Notes under the pieces: generated by a model
Database searches by the model: none
Told to the model about the DNA's origin: nothing
The model's input: the letters and a program-made list of their open reading frames with translations, nothing else
Part shown: positions 25,819 through 35,505 of the stretch, one piece after another
Layout of the letters: each line of letters begins with the position of its first letter
Position numbering within the stretch: the first letter of the stretch is position 1
Position numbers and translations under genes: made by a program
Assembly: GCA_002393955.1 (NCBI GenBank)
Contig: DGSK01000045.1
Span: 1 to 64,000 of the forward strand
Direction: 5' to 3'
Length of the DNA: 64,000 nucleotides
Origin: Lachnospiraceae bacterium UBA4364
GTDB taxonomy: Bacteria > Bacillota > Clostridia > Lachnospirales > Lachnospiraceae

Positions 25819-27453
25819 TTATTTTTTGTATCTGATTATCTTCTTGGTGGAATTTTTCTCAAATTCCGTATCCCTTAAAGTAATCTTGCGGATTTTTTTG
25901 AACTGGGGCTGAGGCTTGTTCCACCTGTCCATCATATCGTCAAAGTACTTCTGATCGCCCCTGTGCTCCTCGCTGGGATAGATCTCAGCAACCAGCATTC
26001 CCTTTTCTCCGGAAACAATGATCTCCTCCACAGCATCATCCTTAAGGAACTGTTCCTCTATCTCCTCAGGGGAAACATTCTCTCCGTTGCTTAAGATAAT
26101 AAGATTTTTCTTTCTGCCGGTGATAAAGATGAAACCGTCATCGTCGATGGTTCCCAGGTCTCCGGTGTAGAACCAGCCATCCTTCATAACCTCGGCCGTA
26201 GCCTCTTCATTCTTATAGTATCCAAGCATAACCTGATCGCCGCGGGTCATTATCTCGCCGTCAGGCGAAATCTTCACCTCACAGCCGGGAAGCGCAGTAC
26301 CTACGCTGTTCTGCCGCACATAAAGATTACGGTTTACCGACAGCACAGGTGAACACTCAGTGATGCCGTAGCCTACCAGGATCTCTATGCCCCATGTATG
26401 GAAGGCCTTAACATACTTGTCATCCATATACGCACCACCGGCAATTATGTATTCAAGATTGCCGCCAAGAGCCTCATGGATTTCCTTGAAAAGCTTCTTC
26501 CTGACATCTATTCCGACAGCCAGCAGCGCATTGCTAAGCTTCTCTGCTGCCGCAACTGTCTTTTCCTTATTCTGCTTCTTGATGTTGCTGCGGATCATTT
26601 TGTAGAAAGTTTCCACAAAAAGCGGCACCAGGATAAGCGTCTGAGGCTTTTCGTTCTTAATGTCCCTGGAAACATTCCTTAAGTTGCCGTTTATAAATAT
26701 CTTATATCTGTAGTTGTATACTGCAAAAAACGATGTGAGCAGACCGAATGCATGATGGTACGGGAGCGCCGAAATGGAGGGTCCCGTAAGTACAAAGTTC
26801 TTGCAGGCTGCGTCTATATCAAATACCATGTTCTTCTGGCTGAGCATTACGCCCTTACTCTGACCGGTGGTTCCGGAGGTGAAAAAGATGGTAGCCAGCT
26901 TGTCTGGATCGATCTTATAATCCACGAAGCTTAAATCTCCTCCGTCTATCATGGCAGATCCTTTTTCGATCATGGAAGGAATCTGTGACATGGGATAAAT
27001 GGTCATCTTTTCCCCGTTTTCAAGGGTAAGGATCTTGCCGTTTTCGTCATCCTGAACACCTTCAAAGCCGGATATGAACTTATCCGAGATAAAAGCAGCC
27101 TTACACTCCGCCTGGGTAAGAAGCTGAAGCTTTTTCTCTGCCGGCAGTTCCTTGTCCAGACATACGGATACATTACCGCCGTTGGCAACAGCAAGGAATG
27201 CGGTAACCCAGCCGTAGGAATTTTCACCCATTATGGCAATGCTCACATCACGGAAGCCCTGTGCATACAGGTATGTGCCAAGTCCCTCAATGTCTGCCTT
27301 GTACCTCGCGGGAGTTACATTAACCACATTTTTCCCCTCACAGTAGGCAATGGCAACTACGTCCGGCTCTTCCTCCGCACGCTTGTTTATCATATACTTG
27401 AAATCCGTGTTTAAAGGATTGTCATAATAAGGATAAGGTTTGTTGCGATTCAT
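25819..27453 (-). CDS. AMP-dependent acyl-CoA/acyl-ACP synthetase
   Basis: 544 residues of the ANL superfamily. P-loop FFTSGTTGQSKGVMLS (about 190), GYGITECSPV (about 335), GWFYTGDLGTIDDDGF (about 402), GRKKN hinge and a C-terminal KKIIRYKK holding the probable catalytic Lys. It activates a carboxylic acid with ATP and transfers it to CoA or the carrier protein. The nearby lone ACP favours acyl-ACP ligase activity; that is inference. The ATG at 27453 with GAGGAA upstream replaces the longer frame start at 27507. Confidence 0.9.
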   Translation of the reverse strand: MNRNKPYPYYDNPLNTDFKYMINKRAEEEPDVVAIAYCEGKNVVNVTPARYKADIEGLGTYLYAQGFRDVSIAIMGENSYGWVTAFLAVANGGNVSVCLDKELPAEKKLQLLTQAECKAAFISDKFISGFEGVQDDENGKILTLENGEKMTIYPMSQIPSMIEKGSAMIDGGDLSFVDYKIDPDKLATIFFTSGTTGQSKGVMLSQKNMVFDIDAACKNFVLTGPSISALPYHHAFGLLTSFFAVYNYRYKIFINGNLRNVSRDIKNEKPQTLILVPLFVETFYKMIRSNIKKQNKEKTVAAAEKLSNALLAVGIDVRKKLFKEIHEALGGNLEYIIAGGAYMDDKYVKAFHTWGIEILVGYGITECSPVLSVNRNLYVRQNSVGTALPGCEVKISPDGEIMTRGDQVMLGYYKNEEATAEVMKDGWFYTGDLGTIDDDGFIFITGRKKNLIILSNGENVSPEEIEEQFLKDDAVEEIIVSGEKGMLVAEIYPSEEHRGDQKYFDDMMDRWNKPQPQFKKIRKITLRDTEFEKNSTKKIIRYKK

Positions 27454-27623
27454 ATTATTCCTCACTTTTTTAGATAAAATCCGTTTAATTATCAGCATTT
27501 GTGCCACTAACGAAAGATGATATCAGATTATACTATAGTTTTCCACCATCTCTTTCAAACAAGAGTCAGCGCATTTACTACAATATAAATCTATGACACT
27601 CAATATCGGAAAAAAGCATACTT

Positions 27624-27866
27624 TTACTTCCACGTGTTACACCATTTATAATTCTTATTTTTTTCTCTCATTTCATTAAAATACTTCTTATGCTCATTTA
27701 GTGATCTCTTATTTGCTCCACCAAAAAAATCAGGATCAGAGTTCTGAACTTCATCATCTTCCCAGCCACAAATAAGACATATCTCGTGACACTCTTTTAT
27801 AAGACTTTCACCGCAACATACACACATGTGTTCTTTTTTAAATTCCATGCTTGTATTTTTGTTCAT
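27624..27866 (-). CDS. CPCC-family cysteine-rich protein
   Basis: 80 residues: MCVCCGESLIKECHEICLICGWEDDEVQ split into two Cys pairs (CVCC, CLIC), then DPDFFGGANKRSLNEHK. This is the CPCC-type zinc-binding domain (EICPVCFWEDD...GGAN..SL). Family members are often encoded as immunity-like genes next to toxin modules, but no toxin is adjacent here. Base composition is lower in GC than its neighbours, hinting at transfer. Confidence 0.8.
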   Translation of the reverse strand: MNKNTSMEFKKEHMCVCCGESLIKECHEICLICGWEDDEVQNSDPDFFGGANKRSLNEHKKYFNEMREKNKNYKWCNTWK

Positions 27867-27900
27867 AGCATAATTTAAGATACATGCAATTTGTAAATCA

Positions 27901-29685
27901 TCACTCCAGTATCACGATCCTGCCCTCTCCGTAAGGGTCTGCATACTGCTCGCCCACCACTCCGTCCATTGCACGGGTGATGTAGTTGATGAGCACCTGG
28001 TTGTCCAGGATCACCTCGTCAAGGATCATCGGTGCGTCATCAAACATCGTATAGCCGTCTCCGTTTTCCTTAAGCAGATAGCTGTGGGATGCAACCATAT
28101 ATGTCCTGTCCGGATCGATAGGCTCACCTCCCACCATTACATTTTTTACACGGTACGGTCCCTCCACACCGGTAAACATTCCATCCGCATCGCAGGTGCA
28201 GCTGCTTTCCACGCTCATATCTATCTCATAAGACAGACCGGAAACCTGCAGAAATGCACCGTTCTCATCCGGCAGGGATCTTGCGCCCCATTCAAGAGCA
28301 TCTATTATCTGCTGCCCCGTAGCATCAACGACACAGATCATATTTCCATAAGGATGAATGCTTATAATATCTCCATAAGTGATATCTCCGGCCGGGATAT
28401 CTTCCTTGATACCGCCTCCGTTTATTAATGCAATATCAGCACCCGTCTGCTCCCTGTAGGCATCTGCGCAGAGATCCCCTAAATTTGTTTCCTGCAGTCG
28501 GATTATCCTTATGGGATCTCCATTCTTATCTACTTCCTCTTTGTCATATGCGATGAGATCCACGGAAGTACTTGCCACTACTTCGTTTAGCATTTCGGAC
28601 AATTCGGACTGCTTTTCTGCAATCTTTGTACTCATAGCATTTTCTATCCTCATGGTCTCAGGAAGGGAAGCTTCACCTTCCCAGGAATACAGACCGGTGG
28701 ACAGGGAGCCGTCTACTCCGGATATCCTGACATAGCCAATGGCCTCAAACTGTTTTCCGCACGCAGACCTTATAACGGTATTACCGGCCCTGTCCTTCAT
28801 CTCCACCTGATCCATATCATGGCTGTGTCCATCAAGAAATACATCAATGCCTTCTGTGTTTTCTATGACTTCTTTATAAGTATAAGGACTGACTTTTGTT
28901 TCATTTCCCATATGTCCAAGGACAACCACATAGTCAGCACCTTCGGCTTTCACGGCATCAACAGCCGACTGCACAGCGTCATATACCTGCTCTCCCGTTT
29001 CATCCTGCAGGAATCCGTATATGTATTCACCTTCTTCATTCTGAAAATATTTTGGAGTAGATGTAGTAGGCGTGTAAGGTGTGGTAACCCCCACAAAACC
29101 TATCTTTACTCCATTAACTTCTTTTATGATATACGGATCGAAAACAAGCTCCCCTTCCTTATTAAAATTACAGCTTATATAAGGAAAATCTGCCATCTCC
29201 GTAAGCTCTAAGAAACGGTCCATCCCATAATCAAACTCATGATTACCCGGTATGGCTATATCGTAGCCGACCTCGTTCATAAGATCTATTATCGCACCGC
29301 CACGGGTGAGAGTTCCGACAGATGCTCCCTGGACAGCATCGCCGTTATCCACAAGAATGGTATGATCACCGTTAAGTTCAAGCGTTTCCCGTAACTGGTA
29401 CAGACCTGCATATCCGAAACCACTGTCTATAGCACAGTGCACATCACTCGTATAGAGTATTACGATGTCACCGGAACCGGCAGCTGCGGGAGTATTTGCA
29501 GCAGGTGAATCCGTAGCGGCATTATTATCCGGCGTCTCCTGTCCTGTCTCCCCCATTGCCGCAGGTTCCGTGCTTTCCGTATTCTCTGACACACTTCCGG
29601 TATCACCCTGTCCGGTGCATGATGCGGCAAACAGAAAAGTACCTGCCAGCAGAAATGTAAGTACCTGTTTAAGCCTGTTTTTCAT
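27901..29685 (-). CDS. Lipoprotein 5'-nucleotidase/UDP-sugar hydrolase-like
   Basis: 594 residues. A lipoprotein signal (LLAGTFLFAASC) and a Ser/Thr/Pro/Glu-rich linker precede a metallophosphatase domain: ILYTSDVHCAID, LVDNGDAVQG, IPGNHEFDYGMD, VVLGHMGNE, LDGHSHD. A 5'-nucleotidase C-terminal domain follows, with INGGGIKEDIPAGDITYGD and SYLLKENGDGYTMF. It is expected to hydrolyse extracellular nucleotides for salvage, anchored by lipid on the outer membrane face. The ATG at 29685 has a GGAG site; the upstream frame extension has none. The acyltransferase gene lies upstream beyond a large palindrome. Confidence 0.92.
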   Translation of the reverse strand: MKNRLKQVLTFLLAGTFLFAASCTGQGDTGSVSENTESTEPAAMGETGQETPDNNAATDSPAANTPAAAGSGDIVILYTSDVHCAIDSGFGYAGLYQLRETLELNGDHTILVDNGDAVQGASVGTLTRGGAIIDLMNEVGYDIAIPGNHEFDYGMDRFLELTEMADFPYISCNFNKEGELVFDPYIIKEVNGVKIGFVGVTTPYTPTTSTPKYFQNEEGEYIYGFLQDETGEQVYDAVQSAVDAVKAEGADYVVVLGHMGNETKVSPYTYKEVIENTEGIDVFLDGHSHDMDQVEMKDRAGNTVIRSACGKQFEAIGYVRISGVDGSLSTGLYSWEGEASLPETMRIENAMSTKIAEKQSELSEMLNEVVASTSVDLIAYDKEEVDKNGDPIRIIRLQETNLGDLCADAYREQTGADIALINGGGIKEDIPAGDITYGDIISIHPYGNMICVVDATGQQIIDALEWGARSLPDENGAFLQVSGLSYEIDMSVESSCTCDADGMFTGVEGPYRVKNVMVGGEPIDPDRTYMVASHSYLLKENGDGYTMFDDAPMILDEVILDNQVLINYITRAMDGVVGEQYADPYGEGRIVILE

Positions 29686-29707
29686 AGCACTACTCCTCTT
29701 AATTAAA

Positions 29708-29825
29708 TTAAACTTCCCGCATATAGTCAGTGGAAAGCAGAACGACGACTCGCATATGCGCCGGAACCGATGCAATTGCGAGTGTCGTTCTGACTAGTTC
29801 CGTGAGCAGGAAGTTTGTTTTAATT
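29708..29825. repeat. 118-bp palindromic element
   Basis: Outer arms AAACTTCC/GGAAGTTT, inner arms AGAACGACGACTCGCA (about 29735) and TGCGAGTGTCGTTCT (about 29777), separated by a 22-bp loop. The ends resemble the TTAAAACTTCCC ends of the repeat family found elsewhere in the window, but the interior differs. It sits between the acyltransferase and nucleotidase genes. It could serve as terminator or RNA-stabilising structure, but has no T-run. Confidence 0.7.
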
Positions 29826-30879
29826 ATTTACTTCCCTTCCCTCCCAACACCAGCTTCTTCTCCACCAGGAAATACATCCCGAAGGATACCGCCAGCACGC
29901 ATACAGCATACAATATAAAATCCGGCAGCTTATATTCGCTATGCCCCATCAGATACCATATAAGGGCCATAAGATTCATCACCGGCAGGTGCCAGAGAAA
30001 AACTTCATAAGAGGCACCTCCCATGGCAGCCGTCCCCGGGATAAACCCGATCAGCTTCGACGGGAAATCAAACTGTGTGAAGAGCAGCAGCAGTAGCGCC
30101 CCTTCCACATAGGCAACTATAAAATACATATCGTCAGCATGTCCCAAAATCCTCAACAGAACAAATACAGCTGCCGCCACAATAGTAAATACCTGCATTT
30201 TCTTCTTACCGAAATATCCTGCAAGCTCATGTATGAAACATCCCAGGAAAAATGCCGCATACCCGCGGCCCATATCTTTATTCAAAAAAGGAATAAGTGT
30301 CATCTGATACCAGGCATAGAAACCGAGAAACATCACGAATGCATAAAGCCACACGGGGCTTATGTTCTTTTTCCGCGATATCAGCCTGATCAGATAGTAG
30401 ATCATATAGCAGAGTATCAGCGCATCCATAAACCATGTTGGTGAATTTATACCAACTATTGGATCAGGTGAAAAAATACCTGTATATGTCATGCAGGTCA
30501 GGGAAAGGATTAGATTGAAGATGCCATGCTGCATCCCCTCTTCCCACCACCATACACCGGTCACTGATCTGTAGACATACATGATCACTGCAGCCGCAAT
30601 GGTAGCAATAAAAAACATAGGATACAGACGCTTAAATCTGTAAAGAAACCGCTTTTCCTCAGGCTTATCCGAAGGTGCGGTCTTAAACCACTTATTGTCG
30701 CTTACACATACCATGTAGCCCGATATCATGAAAAACCACTCAACCACCAGGTTGAAATACGCTATCAGGTCATAGTATGTGTCAGCCACATGCGAACCCA
30801 ATACCTGCTTAAAATGATAAAGTATCAGGCACAGGGCACACACGAATTTCCATAGATCTATGGCGTGATTCCTATTCAA
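29824..30879 (-). CDS. Acyltransferase 3 family membrane protein
   Basis: 351 residues with about ten membrane helices. The N-terminus NRNHAIDLWKFVCALCLILYH (over 20 positions; catalytic His in LYHFK) matches the Acyl_transf_3 opening. These enzymes O-acetylate or acylate cell-surface glycans or peptidoglycan. The start appears to be a TTG at 30879 inside the last codons of the upstream lipoprotein gene, with GAGGTGG before it, so the two are translationally coupled. Confidence 0.88.
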   Translation of the reverse strand: MNRNHAIDLWKFVCALCLILYHFKQVLGSHVADTYYDLIAYFNLVVEWFFMISGYMVCVSDNKWFKTAPSDKPEEKRFLYRFKRLYPMFFIATIAAAVIMYVYRSVTGVWWWEEGMQHGIFNLILSLTCMTYTGIFSPDPIVGINSPTWFMDALILCYMIYYLIRLISRKKNISPVWLYAFVMFLGFYAWYQMTLIPFLNKDMGRGYAAFFLGCFIHELAGYFGKKKMQVFTIVAAAVFVLLRILGHADDMYFIVAYVEGALLLLLFTQFDFPSKLIGFIPGTAAMGGASYEVFLWHLPVMNLMALIWYLMGHSEYKLPDFILYAVCVLAVSFGMYFLVEKKLVLGGKGSK

Positions 30880-31831
30880 TCACTTCCACCTCAAGATTGT
30901 TATATACTACTATCTGTGAAAGAGGTCCCGTACCGTCCGGCATGCAGAAATCCCTCATCGTCTCACCGTAATCCTCTGCTGTCAGAGTGACTTCAAAAGC
31001 ACCTGCCGCATAGCTCGCTATCTCGTACTGGTCAAAATCCACATGGAGTCCGTCGCCGTATACTGCACAGTCCAGAGTCTTGTCCTCTATCTCAGACTTT
31101 ATGGTTTCAAGGGGAGAAAAATATTCCTCACCATTTACTATCTCCTCATTGTCAGGATACTCTTTCTTAAGCTTATCCATTATCCTGTCTCCTAGCTCAC
31201 CGGAATCCGCTATGAAATCGGAAATATCCAGCTGCTTTCCAGTAGCCACATCAAAGCTGTAATATGTTGATGCCCCGAATCCGTGCGCACCGCCGGCCCA
31301 TCCATAAGTCGATACACGGTAAACAAACATGGAATCATCCCATCTGAGCACCTCTATGCCATACTCAGCACAATAGGGAAGTCCCCAGAAATCATCTCCG
31401 GAATCAGCCACCATTTCCTGTGCGTATTCATAGTACTCGGCCATTTCTGTTTTAACATCCGATTCTTTCAGCATAGCATCGGAGACAGCCTTTACCAGTT
31501 CAGGATGAGCAGAAGCATATTCCGGCTCGAACTCTATCTCACAGTAATTTGCTGTAACGAAATCAACAATCTCTCCGCCTGCTTCTCCCGGCATTGTCAG
31601 ACTGTGCGTTATTACTTCCACTGTTCCGTCTGCATTGTAATACTGTGCTTCATCATCCGATCCTTCTTTTGCTTCGGTACCGTTCTCTTCTGCAGCAGGT
31701 TCTTCTTCGACAGCTTCTTCCCCCTCTGCATCTGTGCTTACATTCTGCAGGCTTTCAGTAGCGGCACAGCCGGAGAAAGACAATACAGCCGTTGCCATTA
31801 ACATCGATAATAACAGTTTTCTTTTTTTCAT
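30872..31831 (-). CDS. Lipoprotein with RsiV-like DUF3298 domain
   Basis: 319 residues. Lipobox in VLSFSGCAA, an acidic linker, then an outer domain ending in GGAHGFGASTYYSFDVATGKQ, DISDF and YGDGLHVDFDQYEIASYAAG. This matches the DUF3298 pattern shared with RsiV (the lysozyme-sensing anti-sigma factor) and PdaC-type proteins. No sigma factor is adjacent and there is no cytoplasmic domain, so it is an envelope protein possibly binding glycan or lysozyme, not an anti-sigma factor. Overlaps the acyltransferase start by 8 bases; the pair may modify and monitor the wall. Confidence 0.82.
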   Translation of the reverse strand: MKKRKLLLSMLMATAVLSFSGCAATESLQNVSTDAEGEEAVEEEPAAEENGTEAKEGSDDEAQYYNADGTVEVITHSLTMPGEAGGEIVDFVTANYCEIEFEPEYASAHPELVKAVSDAMLKESDVKTEMAEYYEYAQEMVADSGDDFWGLPYCAEYGIEVLRWDDSMFVYRVSTYGWAGGAHGFGASTYYSFDVATGKQLDISDFIADSGELGDRIMDKLKKEYPDNEEIVNGEEYFSPLETIKSEIEDKTLDCAVYGDGLHVDFDQYEIASYAAGAFEVTLTAEDYGETMRDFCMPDGTGPLSQIVVYNNLEVEVIE

Positions 31832-32024
31832 AATTTCTCCCTTTCCGCACTTGTGCGGCCCCTCTCATTTTACGGATATTCTCAGCACACATCAGCGCAA
31901 ACGCCTGCGCTTAGAAACTGTAGCGAATTAACTTAGCCATTTCGCCTGTTTGTCTGCTTTCCCGATATTCGCATAAGAAAGCCTCGCCGTAGTTACTGTA
32001 AATATCGTAAGTGGTATTATAGCA

Positions 32025-32061
32025 CAAAAAAACCTCTCCTATGAAACATCATAAGGAGAGG
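32025..32061 (-). terminator. Terminator of membrane protein gene
   Basis: CCTCTCCT (32033-32040) pairs with AGGAGAGG (32054-32061); the reverse strand continues as TTTTTTT. The remaining bases of 31832-32024 hold only a weak CCGCA/TGCGG hairpin near 31845. Confidence 0.85.
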
Positions 32062-32096
32062 AAATCCGACGCGGCATACAGGCAAATCTAAAAGAT

Positions 32097-32573
32097 TTAT
32101 TCCTCGTAAAGCATATCGTAAATTTTCTCATCCACCAGTGTATCAAGCATCTGCTGGTCCAGATTCATGAACTGCCTGTTGATAAGGGCTCTGATACATG
32201 CAGACCTTTTGAAGAACCTGATCTCATCACCGTCATCCTTTTCAAAGATTATCATGGAGTCCACTTTTTCAGCCGTAAGATTTTCGGAAACATAGTCGAG
32301 CAGCCGTTTCTCTATATTTGCCGCAGCCTTTTTACCAAGCTCATACTGGCCGGCAATCTTTAATGAATATATTCCGAGAATAAACAGTGGAATGCTGACT
32401 GCGCTCAATATGATGTATCCCAGGATCCCCGATGTCAGTAATCTCGCAGGCAATATTATATCCACTATCATCAGGATAAACATCGCACTGCTAAGCACCA
32501 GCAGGATAATACCGGTATATCTGTGCTCCTTTGCTTTGTCGGAGCCGGAGGATTTCTGCTTCTTTTCTGCCAT
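32097..32573 (-). CDS. Hypothetical membrane protein (158 aa)
   Basis: A charged N-terminus (MAEKKQKSSGSDKAKEHRYTG), two membrane helices (about 22-42 and 50-72) and a cytoplasmic C-terminal half of about 85 residues rich in Asp/Glu/Lys (IFEKDDGDEIRFFKRSACIRA). No known domain recognised. Single gene with its own terminator; GAGG before the ATG. Confidence 0.65.
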   Translation of the reverse strand: MAEKKQKSSGSDKAKEHRYTGIILLVLSSAMFILMIVDIILPARLLTSGILGYIILSAVSIPLFILGIYSLKIAGQYELGKKAAANIEKRLLDYVSENLTAEKVDSMIIFEKDDGDEIRFFKRSACIRALINRQFMNLDQQMLDTLVDEKIYDMLYEE

Positions 32574-32727
32574 TGATGTAACCTCGCTGTTTAGTTAGTG
32601 TACCCTCAGCAGCAAGTGCCCCGGGCTGTACCGAACAACCACTTTATATGATACATCATAGGCAGTATAAAATCCATTATAAAATAGTAACAGTTCCCGG
32701 CAGCCCGCAGCTGAAAATTCAGACCAT

Positions 32728-33516
32728 CTAGTCTATCGCATCAGGGGCAAAACCCACCATTTCACCGGTTTCAGCATCAAGCACCAGGGTGATGTTATCA
32801 AGTACCTGGCCGCAGTCATAGCGGTAGGTGTAAACATAACGGAAAACTGTGTCCTTTCTTGACACACACTTATAACCCGACATCTTATACACATACGGTC
32901 TGGTATCTCCGTCCGCAGCTGCGTATGTCTGAAGGGCATCTTCGGGGCTCATGGCATTGGACTTGTCCGTAACTGAATAGTTCAGGTATTCCGGCCATCC
33001 CTCTACTACGGTTCCGTCGTTAAATGCCAGGATAGTAAATTCCGTATTTTCAACGATCTCGCCATCATATGATAAACTGATTTCATACCACATAAAAGCT
33101 CCGGGATCGTCGTCCGAAGTATCCGTAATCTCGTATGTAAATCCGGTTCCATCAGAGGGAACGCAGCTCTCCAGGTATTCCAGGGCCTCTGTTGAATCAT
33201 GTATCACAACATCTTTCGAGCGTGTTATCTCATCCGGCCTTCTTTCCGTTCCCACTTCGGAAATGGAATACCCGTGGTTAAAATTCGGGTCATTCTCGTC
33301 TACAGTAGGGGTTTTTTCAGATCCGGCACCGTCGTCCACGATACCATCATCCACGATATCAGTATCACCACCATCTTCACTGTCATCAAAAGAATCAATT
33401 TCAGTATCCTCCGGTGCTGTTACATTACCATTACCGCAGCCTGCCACAAGACCGGCACCAAGCATAGCGGCTGATAAAACTGCTGCCAGACGGATGGATA
33501 AACTCCTGTTTTTCAT
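32728..33516 (-). CDS. Hypothetical lipoprotein (262 aa)
   Basis: Lipobox LVAGC at about residue 27, then a low-complexity acidic stretch (about 35-65, Asp/Glu/Ile/Val). A folded C-terminal region of about 180 residues has two beta-rich halves (FTYEITDTSDDDPGAFMWYE; ITLVLDAETGEMVGFAPD). The end resembles PepSY-like substrate-interacting repeats (LDAETGEMVGF), but I would not assign it. Strong GGGAGGG site. Surface-anchored; role unknown. Confidence 0.68.
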   Translation of the reverse strand: MKNRSLSIRLAAVLSAAMLGAGLVAGCGNGNVTAPEDTEIDSFDDSEDGGDTDIVDDGIVDDGAGSEKTPTVDENDPNFNHGYSISEVGTERRPDEITRSKDVVIHDSTEALEYLESCVPSDGTGFTYEITDTSDDDPGAFMWYEISLSYDGEIVENTEFTILAFNDGTVVEGWPEYLNYSVTDKSNAMSPEDALQTYAAADGDTRPYVYKMSGYKCVSRKDTVFRYVYTYRYDCGQVLDNITLVLDAETGEMVGFAPDAID

Positions 33517-33572
33517 AAAAAACCCTCCCTTTCTTCCTGTTACTATTTAAGATACGTAGGTGAAGGAAAAAT

Positions 33573-34508
33573 TTATGGTTTTTTTTGTGGTTTGATTTCA
33601 GACGTTTTTTCCGGCTGTTTCTCATCCTCATCGTCATCATCCACTTTCTCGGATTTAATGTGGTTGCCTACGATTTCGGAGACATCCGAGATAGTGGTGA
33701 AGGTGCTTCCGGGCACTGAGTGAATGATCTTTTTTAATTCAAATATCTCGCCACGGGTGATGACGCAGTAAAGTATGCTTTTTTCATCCTTGCTGATCAT
33801 ACCCTTTCCGTTTATGAAAGTAACCGTGCGCCCCAGCTCACTTAAGATCTTTTCGGCTATCTCATCACCCCTGTTGGTAATGATCATGACTGACTTTGTA
33901 TTGTCCAGGCCCTTTTCAACCACATTGATAACCTGTGAGGTAATAAAGTACATTACCAGTGAGTACATGCCCCTGTCCAGACCGAACACGATCCCGGCAG
34001 TGGCATAGATTATTACATTGAAGGCAAATACTATGCTTGAAGTCGAAACCGAAAGCTTCCTGCTCATATATATGGCCACAACCTCCGTACCATCCAGGCA
34101 GCCGCCGCTCCTGAAAACCAGTCCCACTCCGGCACCTAAGAATACGCCACCGTATATGGTCGCCAGAAAGACATCCCCTGTAGCATTGGCAAAGCCTCCG
34201 AAGACCGAAGTCATTACGGAAAAGATAATGATCGAGTATATGGCCTTGAATATAAACTTCTTTCCAAGCTTAAGTATGCCGAATATCATAAAGGGGAGGT
34301 TTAAGATCACGATCAGCAGTCCCAGGGGAACCCCTTTAAGGTAATGCTCCAGTATCATACTGATACCGGTTACACCGCCGTCAAATATATGGTTCGGCAC
34401 CAGAAATTCTTCTACGGCAAATGCGGCAATGACCGCTCCGATTGTAAGCTGCAAAGCTGATATTATATTTTCCTTATTTATTATGTCTGTGAACTTCAAC
34501 TGCTTCAT
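33573..34508 (-). CDS. YitT family membrane protein (DUF161-DUF2179)
   Basis: 311 residues. Five or six membrane helices in the YitT arrangement (IGAVIAAFAVEEFLVPNHIFDGGVTG at about 20-45, LGAGVGLVFRSGGCLDGTEV at about 120). A C-terminal cytoplasmic DUF2179 domain follows (SVMIITNRGDEIAEKIL, GRTVTFINGKGM, ILYCVITRGEIFELKKII) and a charged tail. The family is widespread in Firmicutes, with transport function suspected but unproven. The ATG at 34508 with AGGG upstream is preferred to the frame start at 34577. Divergent from the PP2C gene. Confidence 0.88.
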   Translation of the reverse strand: MKQLKFTDIINKENIISALQLTIGAVIAAFAVEEFLVPNHIFDGGVTGISMILEHYLKGVPLGLLIVILNLPFMIFGILKLGKKFIFKAIYSIIIFSVMTSVFGGFANATGDVFLATIYGGVFLGAGVGLVFRSGGCLDGTEVVAIYMSRKLSVSTSSIVFAFNVIIYATAGIVFGLDRGMYSLVMYFITSQVINVVEKGLDNTKSVMIITNRGDEIAEKILSELGRTVTFINGKGMISKDEKSILYCVITRGEIFELKKIIHSVPGSTFTTISDVSEIVGNHIKSEKVDDDDEDEKQPEKTSEIKPQKKP

Positions 34509-34698
34509 TTTTTCCCTTTCTGCCGCTTTTATTTCCCGTAATTTTCCATTAAAAACATCCATATTAGCATACCACAATTGTACCTTATTATCAGCAGAAT
34601 TCGCTCCGACACAGGCAGTGATATGATATAATTACAGCAAGGGCATACTATGATGCTCCGCGAAGATGCACGTAGGGATTCTTCAAACGGGGGTTGGT

Positions 34699-35484
34699 AT
34701 GAAAGATTACCGCATATATTATTTCACCGAAAAAAGCAACGGCCGTGAAGGCAATCAGGATAATTTCTGTGTAAACGGAAAGATCAATGAAGATTCCGGT
34801 AACCACAGTGAAGGGACCGAGGATATCGGAGCCCCCTTTGCTGTTGCGGTCTTTGACGGCATGGGCGGTGAGGCCTATGGCGAAGTGGCGTCCCTTTGTG
34901 CAGCAAAAACTTTTAAAGATCATGAAGACCGGATAAGAAAATGCAAAAATCCGGATGAGCTGAGCGAACGCCTCAGTTCATACAGTACCGATGTTAACGG
35001 ACAGATTGAAAAATTTCTTAAAGAGCGCGGCATAGACTTCCTCTGCTGCGGTACCACTTGTGCCGGAGCACTTGTAAATGAAGATAAGCTGATTCCCTTC
35101 TGGCTCGGTGACAGCCGTGTATATCTATGGCACGCTGAAAAAAAACAGATCGAACTTCTGTCACATGATGACACGGAAGCCCAGCGCTGGATCGATATGG
35201 GATGGCTTCGTGAAGATGAGGCCAGGGACACCGGTGCGTGGCACACCCTCAACGCCTATCTGGGAAGCAGCGGTTTTTCCATCCGGGTAGGCAGGGAGAC
35301 AGAAATAAAAAAAGGAGATGTGATACTCATAAGTTCTGATGGGATCACTGATCTCCTTGTTGATGCGGCTCTGGAACAGGCACTGAAATATCCGATTGAA
35401 AAGGCCTGCAAGATTCTCCTTGAAACTGCCGGTAACTGGTCGGATGATAACAGCACGGTCATACTCGTAACCGCAGCCGGATAA
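34699..35484 (+). CDS. PP2C-type Ser/Thr protein phosphatase
   Basis: 261 residues. PPM/PP2C metal-site motifs appear in order: NGREGNQDNFC (about 15), VFDGMGGEAYG (about 50), GDSRVYLW (about 137), ISSDGITD (about 214) and DDNSTVILV (near the end). It should remove phosphate from Ser/Thr of regulatory proteins. It is usually paired with a PASTA or Hanks kinase, which is absent here, so it is a stand-alone phosphatase. GGGGG lies 7 bases before the ATG at 34699; the extension to 34666 lacks a site. Confidence 0.92.
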   Translation: MKDYRIYYFTEKSNGREGNQDNFCVNGKINEDSGNHSEGTEDIGAPFAVAVFDGMGGEAYGEVASLCAAKTFKDHEDRIRKCKNPDELSERLSSYSTDVNGQIEKFLKERGIDFLCCGTTCAGALVNEDKLIPFWLGDSRVYLWHAEKKQIELLSHDDTEAQRWIDMGWLREDEARDTGAWHTLNAYLGSSGFSIRVGRETEIKKGDVILISSDGITDLLVDAALEQALKYPIEKACKILLETAGNWSDDNSTVILVTAAG

Positions 35485-35505
35485 ATGTATTCCGTAAAAG
35501 CAAAG

